Source of the DNA: Zobellia uliginosa
GTDB lineage: Bacteria > Bacteroidota > Bacteroidia > Flavobacteriales > Flavobacteriaceae
Length of the DNA stretch: 64,000 bases
NCBI RefSeq assembly: GCF_018860745.1
Contig: NZ_JAHKPY010000015.1
Coordinates: 147,570 to 211,569, forward strand
Direction: 5' to 3'
Part shown: positions 1 through 9,952 of the stretch, in pieces
Numbering within the stretch: position 1 is the first letter of the stretch
How the letters are laid out: every line of letters begins with the position of its first letter
Translations under genes and position numbers: made by a program
Notes under the pieces: generated by a model
What the model was told of the DNA's origin: nothing
The model's input: the letters and a program-made list of their open reading frames with translations, nothing else
Database searches by the model: none

Positions 1-197
1 TAAACCCATAGTGCCAAATATACTTAAATATAGGACTAGGAATTAGTCTGATAAAAATCTATAGGTGCTCAAAAGTACAGTTTACGCATTCAACAGCAAG
101 CTTCACTCATTCCTTGTTTTTATTGAAACGGATACCTTTTAGGTTTATATATGTTTAACCATGCCGTTCTATTGGAAAGGCGCAAAATCCATATTCT

Positions 198-902
198 ATG
201 AAACCCAAGAAAAATCCACAAAAAGATTTAAACCCTAACCGTCCTATTTATTTTCTTTTTGGGCTATTATTTGTTCTTATGCTTACTTTGGTAGCATTTG
301 AATGGAAAACTTATGACCACCATTATGACTATGATGTTTCTATGAATTTAGAGGATGAACTTACAGAAGAACTTCCAATTTTGGTAGAATTTAAAACACC
401 TCCTCCTCCAAAACAGATTCAGGCACCACCTATAATTGAAGTCATTGATAATGAGGACGAGAAAATTGAAGATGTGATTGAATCCTCAGAAACCGATCAG
501 GAGGAAAAGATCTTAGAGGTATCGGACATAGAGGTAGTAGAAACTGACGAACCTGAAGAAATATCCTTTATTGTAATTGAAGATGTACCCGTTTTTCCTG
601 GATGTGAAAAGGAAAAGGAAAAACGCCTTTGTTTTCAAAAAATGATGAACAAACACGTTGCCAAGAACTTTAGGTACCCTGAATCTGCTCAAGAAATGGG
701 TATCCAAGGACGCGTAAATATCATGTTCGTGATACAAAAAGACGGTAGTATTGGTAATGTACAATTACGAGGCCCAGATAAGAGCCTTGAAAAAGAAGCT
801 AAAAGAATAATAGATAAATTACCAAAAATGCAACCTGGTAAACAAAGAGGGACACCTGTACGAGTTCCTTTTAGTCTTCCCATAAATTTTAAACTTCAGT
901 AA
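198..902 (+). CDS. TonB-family energy transducer (C-terminal TonB domain)
   Basis: This 234-aa protein has the TonB layout. A cytoplasmic lysine-rich start is followed by one membrane segment (about residues 18-34), an acidic periplasmic spacer with a proline run (PPPPKQ, about 68-73), and a C-terminal TonB domain (about 130-234) with the typical GIQGRVNIMFVI and DGSIGNV stretches. TonB proteins pass proton-motive force from ExbB/ExbD to outer-membrane receptors. The domain carries the flavobacterial VPVFPGC lead-in with two cysteines. It stands alone, with no exbBD beside it; a full exbB-exbD-tonB set lies at 41.7-43.7 kb. Family confidence is high; which receptors it serves cannot be told. 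Confidence 0.85.
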   Translation: MKPKKNPQKDLNPNRPIYFLFGLLFVLMLTLVAFEWKTYDHHYDYDVSMNLEDELTEELPILVEFKTPPPPKQIQAPPIIEVIDNEDEKIEDVIESSETDQEEKILEVSDIEVVETDEPEEISFIVIEDVPVFPGCEKEKEKRLCFQKMMNKHVAKNFRYPESAQEMGIQGRVNIMFVIQKDGSIGNVQLRGPDKSLEKEAKRIIDKLPKMQPGKQRGTPVRVPFSLPINFKLQ

Positions 903-910
903 ACCGCACA

Positions 911-944
911 AAAAAAGGGGCCATTTTCACGGCCCCTTTTTTTT
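911..944. terminator. Bidirectional intrinsic terminator between tonB-like gene and hppA
   Basis: A GGGGCC/GGCCCC stem with an 8-nt loop is flanked by an A-run on the left and a T-run on the right. It can therefore end transcription of the two convergent genes on both strands. Confidence 0.85.
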
Positions 945-961
945 ATATGAAATTGAATTAG

Positions 962-3337
962 CTACTTTTTAACATCCACCTTTTCAATGGTGATTTCCGT
1001 CTCTTTACCATTATTGGCTGCTACATTTTTTTCAAAAGCCATAAGTTGATTGTTTACTTCTGATTTCGTTCCTCTAAATACTTTCTCTTGAGATAATTTT
1101 TCCCCGTTCACAACCGTAGTATATGCAATTGTTGCTTCAGCCTTTTGGGAATCAAGGTCATTCATTTCAACCCTAATCTCTTTATTATTCTCTACACCGG
1201 CCATGCCAGTAGCTTCCATTGCAATACTTGGTGCAATAACCAAAGCTACAACAGACATTAACTTTAAAAGAATATTTAAAGAAGGCCCTGAAGTATCTTT
1301 AAAAGGATCACCTACCGTATCTCCAACGACAGCGGCTTTATGTGCGTCCGTTCCTTTACGACCATCCGACTCAATCATTTTTTTGGCATTATCCCAAGCA
1401 CCACCAGCGTTAGATTGAAAAATTGCCATTAACACACCACACGTTGTTACGCCGGCCAAAAGTCCGCCCAACATCTCGGCACCACCTATAAAACCAACTG
1501 CAACCGGAACAACAATTGCTAACAGACCTGGCAGAACCATCTCTCTAATAGAAGCTTTTGTAGAAATATCCACACATTTATCATATTCCGCATACCCATC
1601 AGCAGCATCAAAAATTGCTCGTTGGTCCGCGGTAGCTTTAGACATATCCGAATCTACCTCTCTCATAACTTGCAAAGCAGCTTTTAACTGCGGAATATCT
1701 CTAAATTGCCGTCTTACTTCTTCAATCATTGCCATTGCCGCACGACCAACCGCATTCATTGATAAGGCCGAGAATACAAAAGGAAGCATTCCCCCTACTA
1801 AAAGACCGGCCATAATTTTTGGTTGAGAAACATCGATTGAGGTTACGTTCGCCACTTTCATAAAAGCAGAAAACAGAGCCAAGGCCGTCAATGCCGCAGA
1901 AGCAATTGCAAAACCTTTGCCAATAGCGGCCGTTGTATTCCCTACTGCATCTAATTTATCCGTACGTTCCCTAACCTCAGAAGGTAATTCCGCCATCTCC
2001 GCTATACCACCGGCATTATCAGAAATTGGCCCGTAGGCATCAACTGCTAGCTGTATACCTGTATTTGCCAACATGCCCACTGCTGCTATGGCAATGCCAT
2101 ACAAACCAGCAAAATGATGCGATACTATAATGGCTGCGGCAATCAATAGTATTGGAACCATTGTAGACATCATACCTACACCCAGACCAGCTATAATATT
2201 GGTTGCGGCACCCGTTTCCGATTGAGAGACAATAGAGTTTACCGGTTTTGTTCCTGTACCCGTATAATATTCCGTAATCTTGCCTACACCCAAACCAGCT
2301 ACAAGACCAGCTAATGTGGCGTAAAATATACCCATTGCACCCATGGGCAGACCCTCTATAGATTCTGGTATGAAGGCCGTAATTATAAAATATGAGGCTA
2401 CGACCATTAACCCGGCCGAACCGAATTCGCCAATATTTAATGCTGTTTGTGGATTACCACCATCTTTAACTTTTACAAAAAATGTACCTATGATGGACAT
2501 TACAATACCAACAGCAGCTAACACTAGTGGAAGATAAACAGCACCTAGCCCTGCAAAATCCGGAGTTATAATAAATGCCCCTAAAACCATTGTCCCTATT
2601 ATAGAACCCACATATGACTCAAATAAATCAGCCCCCATACCTGCAACATCACCCACATTATCACCCACATTATCTGCTATAGTAGCAGGGTTTAATGGGT
2701 GATCTTCTGGTATACCAGCTTCCACCTTACCCACTAAATCCGCACCAACATCGGCTGCTTTTGTATAAATACCACCACCAACTCTTGCGAAAAGAGCAAT
2801 TGATGATGCCCCTAAAGAAAAGCCGGAAAGCACATTCAAGACCAAACTAAGGTTCTCAGCACCAGGCCACATAGATTGATACAACATAAATAATACACTT
2901 AGCCCCAAAACACCAAGCCCAACAACTCCAAGTCCCATAACCGCACCACCGGCAAAGGCAACCTCTAGAGCTTTGCCCAAGGAGGTTTTAGCAGCTTGTG
3001 TGGTTCTAACATTTGCTTTGGTAGCAACTTTCATACCTATGAACCCTGCTAAAGCAGAACAGATGGCTCCTACTATAAAAGAAAGGGCTACCATTCCATG
3101 AGAACCTTCCTCATTGCTACCTTTAAAAAATAGGAGAACAGCTACCGCTATCACAAAAATTGAAAGGATTTTGTATTCCGCTTTCAAGAAAGACATTGCA
3201 CCATCGGCAATATTCTTTGCTATCCTAGCCATTTTTTCGTCACCAACTTCTTGTTTGGTTACCCATACGTCTTTGACAAAAACGAATACTAAGGCCAGTA
3301 TTCCGAATACTGGCAAAAATTTTACTACTAATTCCAT
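962..3337 (-). CDS. hppA: Membrane-bound ion-translocating pyrophosphatase
   Basis: The enzyme hydrolyses cytoplasmic pyrophosphate and uses the energy to pump H+ and/or Na+ across the inner membrane. The 791-aa protein has many membrane helices and the family motifs: [20 protein letters not shown] for substrate binding, DNVGDNVGD, and [14 protein letters not shown] near the C-terminus. In [10 protein letters not shown] the position that is lysine in K+-independent enzymes is alanine, which by established family rules predicts a K+-dependent enzyme. Ion specificity cannot be read with confidence. After the last helix there is an unusual hydrophilic tail of about 75 residues. The soluble pyrophosphatase gene lies directly upstream on the same strand, separated by a terminator-like hairpin. 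Confidence 0.95.
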   Translation of the reverse strand: MELVVKFLPVFGILALVFVFVKDVWVTKQEVGDEKMARIAKNIADGAMSFLKAEYKILSIFVIAVAVLLFFKGSNEEGSHGMVALSFIVGAICSALAGFIGMKVATKANVRTTQAAKTSLGKALEVAFAGGAVMGLGVVGLGVLGLSVLFMLYQSMWPGAENLSLVLNVLSGFSLGASSIALFARVGGGIYTKAADVGADLVGKVEAGIPEDHPLNPATIADNVGDNVGDVAGMGADLFESYVGSIIGTMVLGAFIITPDFAGLGAVYLPLVLAAVGIVMSIIGTFFVKVKDGGNPQTALNIGEFGSAGLMVVASYFIITAFIPESIEGLPMGAMGIFYATLAGLVAGLGVGKITEYYTGTGTKPVNSIVSQSETGAATNIIAGLGVGMMSTMVPILLIAAAIIVSHHFAGLYGIAIAAVGMLANTGIQLAVDAYGPISDNAGGIAEMAELPSEVRERTDKLDAVGNTTAAIGKGFAIASAALTALALFSAFMKVANVTSIDVSQPKIMAGLLVGGMLPFVFSALSMNAVGRAAMAMIEEVRRQFRDIPQLKAALQVMREVDSDMSKATADQRAIFDAADGYAEYDKCVDISTKASIREMVLPGLLAIVVPVAVGFIGGAEMLGGLLAGVTTCGVLMAIFQSNAGGAWDNAKKMIESDGRKGTDAHKAAVVGDTVGDPFKDTSGPSLNILLKLMSVVALVIAPSIAMEATGMAGVENNKEIRVEMNDLDSQKAEATIAYTTVVNGEKLSQEKVFRGTKSEVNNQLMAFEKNVAANNGKETEITIEKVDVKK

Positions 3338-3392
3338 TCGAGTTGTTGTTTAAGATTTCTAATGCCAACTAAAGTAATGAAATTGATGTTAT

Positions 3393-3429
3393 AAAAAAAA
3401 GCCTTTTTTATTGCTAAAAAAGGCTTTTT
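3393..3429 (-). terminator. Intrinsic terminator between ppa and hppA
   Basis: An AAAAAGCC...GGCTTTTT hairpin with A/T tracts on both sides sits between the soluble and the membrane pyrophosphatase genes. Its position suggests that ppa transcription is at least partly stopped before hppA. Confidence 0.7.
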
Positions 3430-3445
3430 GAAGAGTAATAATTAT

Positions 3446-3973
3446 TTATATCGTAAAAGTGCGTTTCTTTTTAAATTCGCTATTATCATAACGCTCTACA
3501 CATTCATGGTAGATTTTAACTGCCTCTTGGGCATCACCCCATCCACCTGTATCAACTTTCTTCTTTTCCAAATCCTTATATACTTTAAAGAAATGTTCTA
3601 TTTCCTTTAAACGATGAGGATTCAAATCACTAATATCATGGTTATTGCTCCATATTGGATCAGAAACAGGCACACAGATAATCTTTTCATCCGGCCCTTT
3701 TTCATCGGTCATATGAAAGACTCCAATTGGTCTTACTTCCATAACCACCATAGGATATGTTGGTTCCGCTCCCATTACCAAAACATCTAATGGATCCTTA
3801 TCCAAAGCTAACGTTTCAGGAATGAAACCGTAATCACCAGGATACATCATAGATGAAAAAAGCATACGGTCAAAACGTATTTTATGTAATGTAAAGTCGT
3901 ATTCGTATTTATTTCTACTTCCTTTTGGAATCTCTATTAAAACATCAAAAGTTATATCTGCTTTTTTTCCCAT
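3446..3973 (-). CDS. ppa: Soluble inorganic pyrophosphatase (family I)
   Basis: This cytosolic enzyme splits pyrophosphate to two phosphates and so pulls biosynthetic reactions forward. The 175-aa length is normal for bacterial family I enzymes. The metal-binding signature DKDPLDVLV (about residues 61-69) is intact, preceded by the substrate-site stretch YPGDYGFIPETL. It lies upstream of the membrane pyrophosphatase gene, so the cell can either waste PPi energy quickly or recover it as an ion gradient. Confidence 0.95.
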   Translation of the reverse strand: MGKKADITFDVLIEIPKGSRNKYEYDFTLHKIRFDRMLFSSMMYPGDYGFIPETLALDKDPLDVLVMGAEPTYPMVVMEVRPIGVFHMTDEKGPDEKIICVPVSDPIWSNNHDISDLNPHRLKEIEHFFKVYKDLEKKKVDTGGWGDAQEAVKIYHECVERYDNSEFKKKRTFTI

Positions 3974-4180
3974 TTTTTAGGTTTATTTTACAATCACGAA
4001 GGTACAAAAATGCAAACACGCCAACCTCCAAATATGGAAAAAACATCGCGCATTATAACAAAATTATGTGATTATAAATATTAAAGAAACTGACTAAGAA
4101 TCTTTATTATTTTCGAAGCGAACCTATAAACACTTATCAATGAATAAACTAAACCCTAACAGATTTACAAAACCTATTAT

Positions 4181-6682
4181 CTAAAAGTCAAAACCAAATG
4201 TTCCAGTAATGCTAAAAGGGCGCGCCTCTGGAGCATCCAAATAATTTCCTCTAAAGTTAAAATCCACCCTAAGAATTTTAAAAATGTTACCAATTCCAAC
4301 GGAATATTCATAATATATTTTGTCAGACGGGGCCTGTAAAGGTGTATTTATAGTAGCTGGCATGCTCAAGGCTATATTTTCATCGGAAAGGTCTCCCCAC
4401 ACTCCCCTTAAACCGATAATTTCACGCAAATTAAGTTTGCGCAACAACGGAATACGAGAGAAAAGACGTCCGTTAAAATTGTGCTGTAGATGTAATGCTA
4501 TATAGGTATCCGTTACGAATTCATAGAAGTCCAGGTTAGGAAATGTTCCGTAGTTGGAAAAGAAGGTCTGATTACCAGGAACAACATTCAACAATCCTAA
4601 CGGCACGGTATTAAAGGTCTTACCCATTTCCAGAGTTGAGAACAGTCTACCAAAACCTCCTATTTGCCAAGGCTGGCTATATGAAAATTGTAATTTACTA
4701 TAGCTGAAATCACTATCAAAAACAACATCCACACCTTTAGTATAACTTAATAATAGGGTGCTATAGTCATCATTCATGCCCTTTCTTTCCACACCATACC
4801 CAATAGTTCTTTTACCCGGCGTGTAAATCATAATAGCGTTAAAATCGAATTGATTTATCTCCGACGAAATACCTGTTGGAGCATCTGGATCTATATAATC
4901 TAGACTAAAATCATCTGGCAAAGCAGAGCTTAATTTCCTAAATGTACCGCCAACACCAAATCTTACATTGGTTATGGGCTCTATTTCTATATTGAATTTA
5001 CTTAAGTTGATATTCGTTAGTCTATTGTTAGCTCCTACAGTTACCAAAGAAGACGAAGCAATACTCCGACCAAGAACATCATTTGTAGCCGTAAGACTTA
5101 CCCCTAGTTGCTCAATATCCCTTCGATTACCCCCAGAAACAATAAGCCTACTCTTTTTATCCAGTAACATTTTACCGGATAGACCATGCTTAAACTTCTT
5201 GTCCTCAAAACCATAAGCCGTGTATCCTTCAACACGCCAAAGGTCATTCTCCCCAAAGTATGAACGTGCGCCTATACGTACCCGTGGACCTTCTGCTTGA
5301 TTATAACCAAAGACATCATATACAGAACCAACATCCATATTCCACTTATCGATCTCTACATAACCACTACCCAAAATACTCACTAGATTGTAGTAAGATT
5401 TAAATTTAGGAACTGTCTTTAGTGTATCCAATAACTGATAAATACCCTTTTCATCCTTATTTAAACTTTCTAATCTACTATTCTCCCAAAACGTACTATC
5501 CCTATTTAAGACCGAATCATCATAGGGGTTGCTCTCTTGTTTATAAAACTCTTTTGGCTTTTTCTCATTAAAAGTATAGTTATCAAATACAGTAGTACGT
5601 TTACCGTACATACCACGTGATTCTTCCTTTTTTTGAAAACTGAAATCACTCATCATATAATCGCGCTTCAAAAGAAATACGGAATCATTGACCACCTCAA
5701 AATCCTGTTCAATATAAATCTCTTTGACCCAGTTAATATTGGCGCTTTTAGTAACCTCAAGATTAATGTTCTTTACCGCATAGGTAGAATCATTCACCCA
5801 AAAATCCCCTTTAAACGTTAGTTCGTTCTTTCGTCTTGGATAATAAACAATATTGTAACACCATTTATCTTCTATAAATGCACTATCCCGCAAAGCATAG
5901 TTGTAAACATCTACTCCAGTCCTAGACAAGGGACTGGTGAAACTTTTATCAAAGAATTTGAGATAATTATCATAGATATCATACTCCTGATAGAGGTCCG
6001 CTACAAATGCGATAATAGACTGGTTGTTATCAAAACCCGAGTTTTTATTACCTAGGATATCCTCTTTTTCCTCGTCTAGCCTATTGTCCCCATAAACCTT
6101 AGAAAAAGTTTCGTTCAAGAAAATAGGTAAATAGGTTTTTCCGGTAATACGGGAAGTATCTAGATCATTAAAGACAAATTCAAGCCCTTTAAAAATCTTC
6201 TTCTTCATAAGGGCACTATCAATAGTATTGAGATCAAACTCTACCTTTTCATACTTTTCAAAAGCATATTGGTTGAATTTACGTAGACCGTTCTCCCTTT
6301 TTTTTGCCCATATTTTTCTTAAAATATCTATGGCAGGGTTGTTTTTTTTAGGTTGCTTTCCTCCTACAAGAACTACTTCATCAAGCTGTTGGGAAGACTC
6401 TTTCATGACCACATTCATCTTATAGGTCACTTTTGACGTAAGTGGAATTTCAACACTTTCGTATCCAATAAAAGAAACCAAAAGAATAGGGTGATTCTCA
6501 TCCGATTCCATATAAAAAACACCATTATCATCTGTAATAGTGCCTTCATAAGACCCTTTAAAAAGAATATTGGCAAAAGCTACCGGCTGGTTATCTTCAT
6601 CTACCACAACACCACCCACTTTAGTTTGCGCGCTGGCAACCAAAGTAAAAAGTAGCAAAACTAATAATAGGAGGTTTTTCAT
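4181..6682 (-). CDS. DUF5686 / carboxypeptidase-regulatory-like outer-membrane protein
   Basis: The 833-aa protein starts with a signal peptide (about residues 1-18, ending VASAQ). A carboxypeptidase-regulatory-like beta-sandwich of about 80 residues follows, with the usual GVVVDEDNQPVAFANI and SFIGYESVEIP stretches. The long remainder has the alternating aromatic and polar strands of an outer-membrane beta-barrel and ends in phenylalanine (FGFDF). This is the arrangement of the Bacteroidota DUF5686 family. The N-terminal domain is shared with SusC/TonB receptors, but there is no plug domain. Function is unknown. It is transcribed alone. Confidence 0.8.
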   Translation of the reverse strand: MKNLLLLVLLLFTLVASAQTKVGGVVVDEDNQPVAFANILFKGSYEGTITDDNGVFYMESDENHPILLVSFIGYESVEIPLTSKVTYKMNVVMKESSQQLDEVVLVGGKQPKKNNPAIDILRKIWAKKRENGLRKFNQYAFEKYEKVEFDLNTIDSALMKKKIFKGLEFVFNDLDTSRITGKTYLPIFLNETFSKVYGDNRLDEEKEDILGNKNSGFDNNQSIIAFVADLYQEYDIYDNYLKFFDKSFTSPLSRTGVDVYNYALRDSAFIEDKWCYNIVYYPRRKNELTFKGDFWVNDSTYAVKNINLEVTKSANINWVKEIYIEQDFEVVNDSVFLLKRDYMMSDFSFQKKEESRGMYGKRTTVFDNYTFNEKKPKEFYKQESNPYDDSVLNRDSTFWENSRLESLNKDEKGIYQLLDTLKTVPKFKSYYNLVSILGSGYVEIDKWNMDVGSVYDVFGYNQAEGPRVRIGARSYFGENDLWRVEGYTAYGFEDKKFKHGLSGKMLLDKKSRLIVSGGNRRDIEQLGVSLTATNDVLGRSIASSSLVTVGANNRLTNINLSKFNIEIEPITNVRFGVGGTFRKLSSALPDDFSLDYIDPDAPTGISSEINQFDFNAIMIYTPGKRTIGYGVERKGMNDDYSTLLLSYTKGVDVVFDSDFSYSKLQFSYSQPWQIGGFGRLFSTLEMGKTFNTVPLGLLNVVPGNQTFFSNYGTFPNLDFYEFVTDTYIALHLQHNFNGRLFSRIPLLRKLNLREIIGLRGVWGDLSDENIALSMPATINTPLQAPSDKIYYEYSVGIGNIFKILRVDFNFRGNYLDAPEARPFSITGTFGFDF

Positions 6683-6833
6683 TCAAGAAATTTTCTCTAT
6701 CCTGTACAAACAAATAATGTACCAGAACAGATTATATTGTATTTCCAAGTCCGTTTTTAAACATAAAAATTAAAGTCCGCTTCTATTTCCCTGCTAAGAA
6801 TCCTAATCCAAGCCTAAAAACACCAAACGGAAC

Positions 6834-6873
6834 TAATAAAAAAATGCTTTACCGACACTAAGTCGGTAAAGCA
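6834..6873 (-). terminator. Intrinsic terminator of pdhB
   Basis: A perfect 12-bp stem (6845-6856 with 6862-6873, 5-nt loop) is followed on the minus strand by a run of seven T. It lies directly downstream of the pdhB stop codon. Confidence 0.9.
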
Positions 6874-6899
6874 AAAATACCTTTACAATTTTGATATAC

Positions 6900-7877
6900 C
6901 TATTTGTACATCACTTTCTTAACCGCATCAACCACATCTTTATGATTTGGCAACCATTCCGCTAACAATACAGGAGAATACGGTGCAGGCGTATCTGCCG
7001 TATTTATCTTCTGGATAGGTGCATCTAGGTAATCAAAAGCGTGAGACTGTATATGAAATGTTATCTCTGTAGCCACATTTCCAAAAGGCCAGGCCTCTTC
7101 CAGTATAACCAAACGGTTTGTTTTCTTTACTGATTTTAAGATAGCTTCATAATCCAATGGCTTTACGGTACGTAAATCAATGATCTCACAGCTAATTCCT
7201 TCTTTCTGAAGTTCATCGGCAGCTTTATCTGCCTCTTTTATAATTTTACCAAAAGAAACAATAGTAACATCACTACCTTCTCTTCTTATATCTGCAACAC
7301 CTATTGGTATAGTATATTCTCCTTCCGGCACTTCACCTTTATCTCCGTACATCTGCTCAGACTCCATAAAAATAACCGGGTCATTATCACGAATTGCCGA
7401 TTTCAACAATCCTTTTGCATCTGCGGGGTTGGAAGGTACGATAACCTTTAACCCTGGACAGTTAGCATACCAGCTTTCAAAAGCTTGCGAATGCGTAGCT
7501 GCCAATTGACCAGCCGAACCTGTGGGTCCTCTAAAAACAATAGGACATGGAAACTGCCCCCCGGACATCTGACGAATCTTAGCCGCGTTGTTGATGATCT
7601 GATCGATACCCACCAAAGCAAAGTTGAAAGTCATGAATTCTATGATAGGACGGCATCCGGTCATTGTTGAACCGACACCGATACCAGCAAAACCTAGCTC
7701 AGCGATAGGAGTATCTATAACTCGTTTGGCACCAAACTCATCTAGCATTCCTTTGGAAGCTTTGTAAGCGCCGTTGTATTCAGCAACCTCTTCACCCATC
7801 AGATAAACAGATTCATCTTTGCGCATTTCTTCCGACATCGCCTCGACAATGGCTTCCCTAAATTGTAATGTCTTCAT
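6900..7877 (-). CDS. pdhB: Pyruvate dehydrogenase E1 component, beta subunit
   Basis: The 325-aa protein is the beta half of the heterotetrameric E1 that decarboxylates pyruvate and loads the acetyl group onto lipoyl-E2. It shows the family N-terminus (REAIVEAMSEEM), the MGEEVAEYNGAYK region that contributes to the thiamine diphosphate site, and the C-terminal transketolase domain (LRTVKPLD, LEEAWPFG). Its partner alpha subunit and E2 are encoded more than 19 kb away (27.5-30.2 kb). pdhB has its own promoter and terminator here, so expression must be matched in trans. Confidence 0.95.
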   Translation of the reverse strand: MKTLQFREAIVEAMSEEMRKDESVYLMGEEVAEYNGAYKASKGMLDEFGAKRVIDTPIAELGFAGIGVGSTMTGCRPIIEFMTFNFALVGIDQIINNAAKIRQMSGGQFPCPIVFRGPTGSAGQLAATHSQAFESWYANCPGLKVIVPSNPADAKGLLKSAIRDNDPVIFMESEQMYGDKGEVPEGEYTIPIGVADIRREGSDVTIVSFGKIIKEADKAADELQKEGISCEIIDLRTVKPLDYEAILKSVKKTNRLVILEEAWPFGNVATEITFHIQSHAFDYLDAPIQKINTADTPAPYSPVLLAEWLPNHKDVVDAVKKVMYK

Positions 7878-7903
7878 ATTATATGGAGTATCTTTTTATT
7901 ATG

Positions 7904-7928
7904 TGCGTTAAAAACGCAAGCAAAAATA
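7904..7928 (-). promoter_or_regulatory. pdhB promoter -7 box with hairpin at the predicted transcript start
   Basis: On the minus strand TATTTTTG (7921-7928) matches the Bacteroidota -7 consensus TAnnTTTG. No well-spaced -33 TTG is seen. Directly downstream, TGCGTT (7904-7909) and AACGCA (7913-7918) form a 6-bp inverted repeat at the expected transcription start, about 30 nt before the ATG. Confidence 0.55.
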
Positions 7929-7976
7929 GGAAATTATATGTCAAATAAAGACCTCTAGGAATCAAAAAAAGTTATA

Positions 7977-8005
7977 AAAAATACTATGCATGCATAGTAT
8001 TTTTG
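7977..8005 (+). promoter_or_regulatory. 28-bp perfect palindrome overlapping a -7 box upstream of etfB
   Basis: Positions 7977-8004 read the same on both strands; the core is ATACTATGCA followed by its reverse complement. The right arm overlaps TATTTTTG (7998-8005), a match to the Bacteroidota -7 promoter box, 47 nt before the etfB ATG. Since pdhB and etfB diverge here, a terminator role is unlikely and an operator is the simpler reading. Confidence 0.55.
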
Positions 8006-8051
8006 AAAAAGTTTACATATCTTCGTCTGGATTAAATATAGCTTTATAGAC

Positions 8052-8792
8052 ATGAAAATATTAGTTTGCATAAGTAACGTTCCTGACACAACATCCAAAA
8101 TCAACTTTACGGATGGCGATACTAAATTTGACACCAACGGTGTGCAGTTCGTAATTAACCCTAATGACGAGTTTGGTTTAACACGTGCCATGTGGTTTAA
8201 GGAAAAACAAGGTACCACTGTACATATAGCTACAGTTGGCGAGGCTAGTGTAGAACCCACTATGCGTAAAGCACTTGCCATTGGCGCCGACGAAGCCATT
8301 AGAGTGAACGCCGCTCCTACCGATGGTTTTTTCGTTGCAGAGCAGTTGGCGAATATTATCAAGGACGGAGGTTACGACCTTGTTATAGCCGGAAGGGAAA
8401 GTATTGACTATAACGGAGGAATGGTACCTGGAATCCTGGCCACTCTTTTAGGCATGAATTTCGTAAATACTTGTATCAGCCTTGAAGTAGAAGGTACTAC
8501 AGCTACCGCTATTAGGGAAATTGATGGCGGAAAAGAAACCGTACAAACTTCATTGCCACTAGTTATTGGAGGTCAAAAAGGTCTTGTACAGGAAAGCGAT
8601 TTAAAAATACCCAACATGCGTGGTATTATGATGGCGCGTAAAAAGACCCTTACCGTAGTAGAGCCAATTGAAGCTACCGTTGCAACAAAGGATGCTAAAT
8701 TTGATAAGCCCATGGCAAAAGGAGCTGTTAAATTGGTCAATTCCGCAGATGAGCTGGTAGACTTACTTCACAATGAAGCCAAAGTAATTTAA
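8052..8792 (+). CDS. etfB: Electron transfer flavoprotein, beta subunit
   Basis: EtfB forms a heterodimer with EtfA. It binds AMP and carries the docking surface for acyl-CoA dehydrogenases, passing their electrons toward the quinone pool. The 246-aa protein has the family fold: CISNVPDT at the N-terminus, then NPNDEFGL, ALAIGADEAIRV and the characteristic AGRESIDYNGG and PLVIGGQKG segments. etfA follows after 106 bp on the same strand. An acyl-CoA dehydrogenase that could be a client is encoded at 46.6 kb. Confidence 0.95.
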   Translation: MKILVCISNVPDTTSKINFTDGDTKFDTNGVQFVINPNDEFGLTRAMWFKEKQGTTVHIATVGEASVEPTMRKALAIGADEAIRVNAAPTDGFFVAEQLANIIKDGGYDLVIAGRESIDYNGGMVPGILATLLGMNFVNTCISLEVEGTTATAIREIDGGKETVQTSLPLVIGGQKGLVQESDLKIPNMRGIMMARKKTLTVVEPIEATVATKDAKFDKPMAKGAVKLVNSADELVDLLHNEAKVI

Positions 8793-8898
8793 TTGCTGCA
8801 TAGTTTTAAATCGGCATTGACCTAATCAATTTATTAGATCATCTGAAACACGCTAAAACAGCAAATGTTATCTCAACAAAATAAAACAATACACAAAA

Positions 8899-9867
8899 AT
8901 GTCAGTATTAGTATATACAGAATCCGAAAACGGAAAATTAAAAAAAAGTGCCTATGAAGTGGCATCATATGCCAAGGCAGTAGCGGACCAATTAGGTTCT
9001 TCGGTTACGGCAATTTCTTTTAACACCGAAAATAATGACCAACTAGGAACTTATGGTGTTTCAAAAGTATTGAATGTAACTGATGATAAGCTTGCTACAT
9101 TTAATGCTTTGGCCTATGCGAATAGCATTGCACAAGCTGCTAAAAGCGAAAATACCCAGGTAATTGTAGTAAGCTCTAGCACGAACAGTAAATTCTTGGC
9201 ACCTATTCTAGCTGCTAAATTAAAAGCAGGTTACGTACCCAATGTTGTTGCTGCTCCAGAAAGCACATCACCATTTAGCGTAAAGCGCACTGCTTTTAGC
9301 AACAAAGGATTTGCCCATACAGAAATTACAACGGATATTAAGATTGTAGGGGTTTCCAATAATGCTTTTGGTATTATGGAAAACCAGACAACTGCAACAG
9401 TTGAGTCTTATAATGCCGATTTAAGTGATGCTGATTTTGCCGTGAAATCTATTGAAATAGACAAAGTTGCCGGCCAGGTTACCATTGCAGATGCAGATAT
9501 CGTTGTTTCTGGTGGAAGAGGTCTTAAAGGACCTGAAAACTGGGGAATGATCGAAGAACTTGCAGAAATACTTGGTGCCGCTACGGCATGTTCCAAACCG
9601 GTTTCCGACATGGGATGGAGACCACATGGCGAGCATGTTGGCCAAACTGGCAAGCCCGTTGCATCCAATCTTTATATTGCAATTGGCATCTCTGGAGCCA
9701 TTCAACATTTGGCTGGAGTTAGCGCTTCTAAAACCAAAGTTGTCATTAACTCTGATCCTGAAGCTCCGTTTTTCAAAGCTGCAGACTATGGTATTGTAGG
9801 CGATGCCTTTGAAGTAGTACCTCAACTCATCGAAAAATTAAAGCAATTTAAAGCTCAAAACGCTTAA
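8899..9867 (+). CDS. etfA: Electron transfer flavoprotein, alpha subunit
   Basis: EtfA carries the FAD of the ETF heterodimer. The 322-aa protein has the N-terminal Rossmann-like domain and an intact C-terminal FAD-binding domain with VVSGGRGLKG, GWRPHGEHVGQTGK, YIAIGISGAIQH and INSDPEAPFF. It is transcribed with etfB and followed by a strong terminator. The 106-bp gap from etfB is longer than the near-overlap common for this pair, but no other gene or clear hairpin was found in it. Confidence 0.95.
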   Translation: MSVLVYTESENGKLKKSAYEVASYAKAVADQLGSSVTAISFNTENNDQLGTYGVSKVLNVTDDKLATFNALAYANSIAQAAKSENTQVIVVSSSTNSKFLAPILAAKLKAGYVPNVVAAPESTSPFSVKRTAFSNKGFAHTEITTDIKIVGVSNNAFGIMENQTTATVESYNADLSDADFAVKSIEIDKVAGQVTIADADIVVSGGRGLKGPENWGMIEELAEILGAATACSKPVSDMGWRPHGEHVGQTGKPVASNLYIAIGISGAIQHLAGVSASKTKVVINSDPEAPFFKAADYGIVGDAFEVVPQLIEKLKQFKAQNA

Positions 9868-9895
9868 TTTTTGTTAATTTGCGCTCGTTAAAGGG

Positions 9896-9937
9896 CTGTT
9901 TAAATACAAGGTACGCCCGTATTTAAACAGTCTTTTG
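9896..9937 (+). terminator. Intrinsic terminator downstream of etfA
   Basis: CTGTTTAAATAC (9896-9907) pairs with GTATTTAAACAG (9919-9930) around an 11-nt loop, followed by a T-rich tract. It ends only about 16 bp before the start of the next gene. Confidence 0.8.
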
Positions 9938-9952
9938 TATTTTAATGATTCT

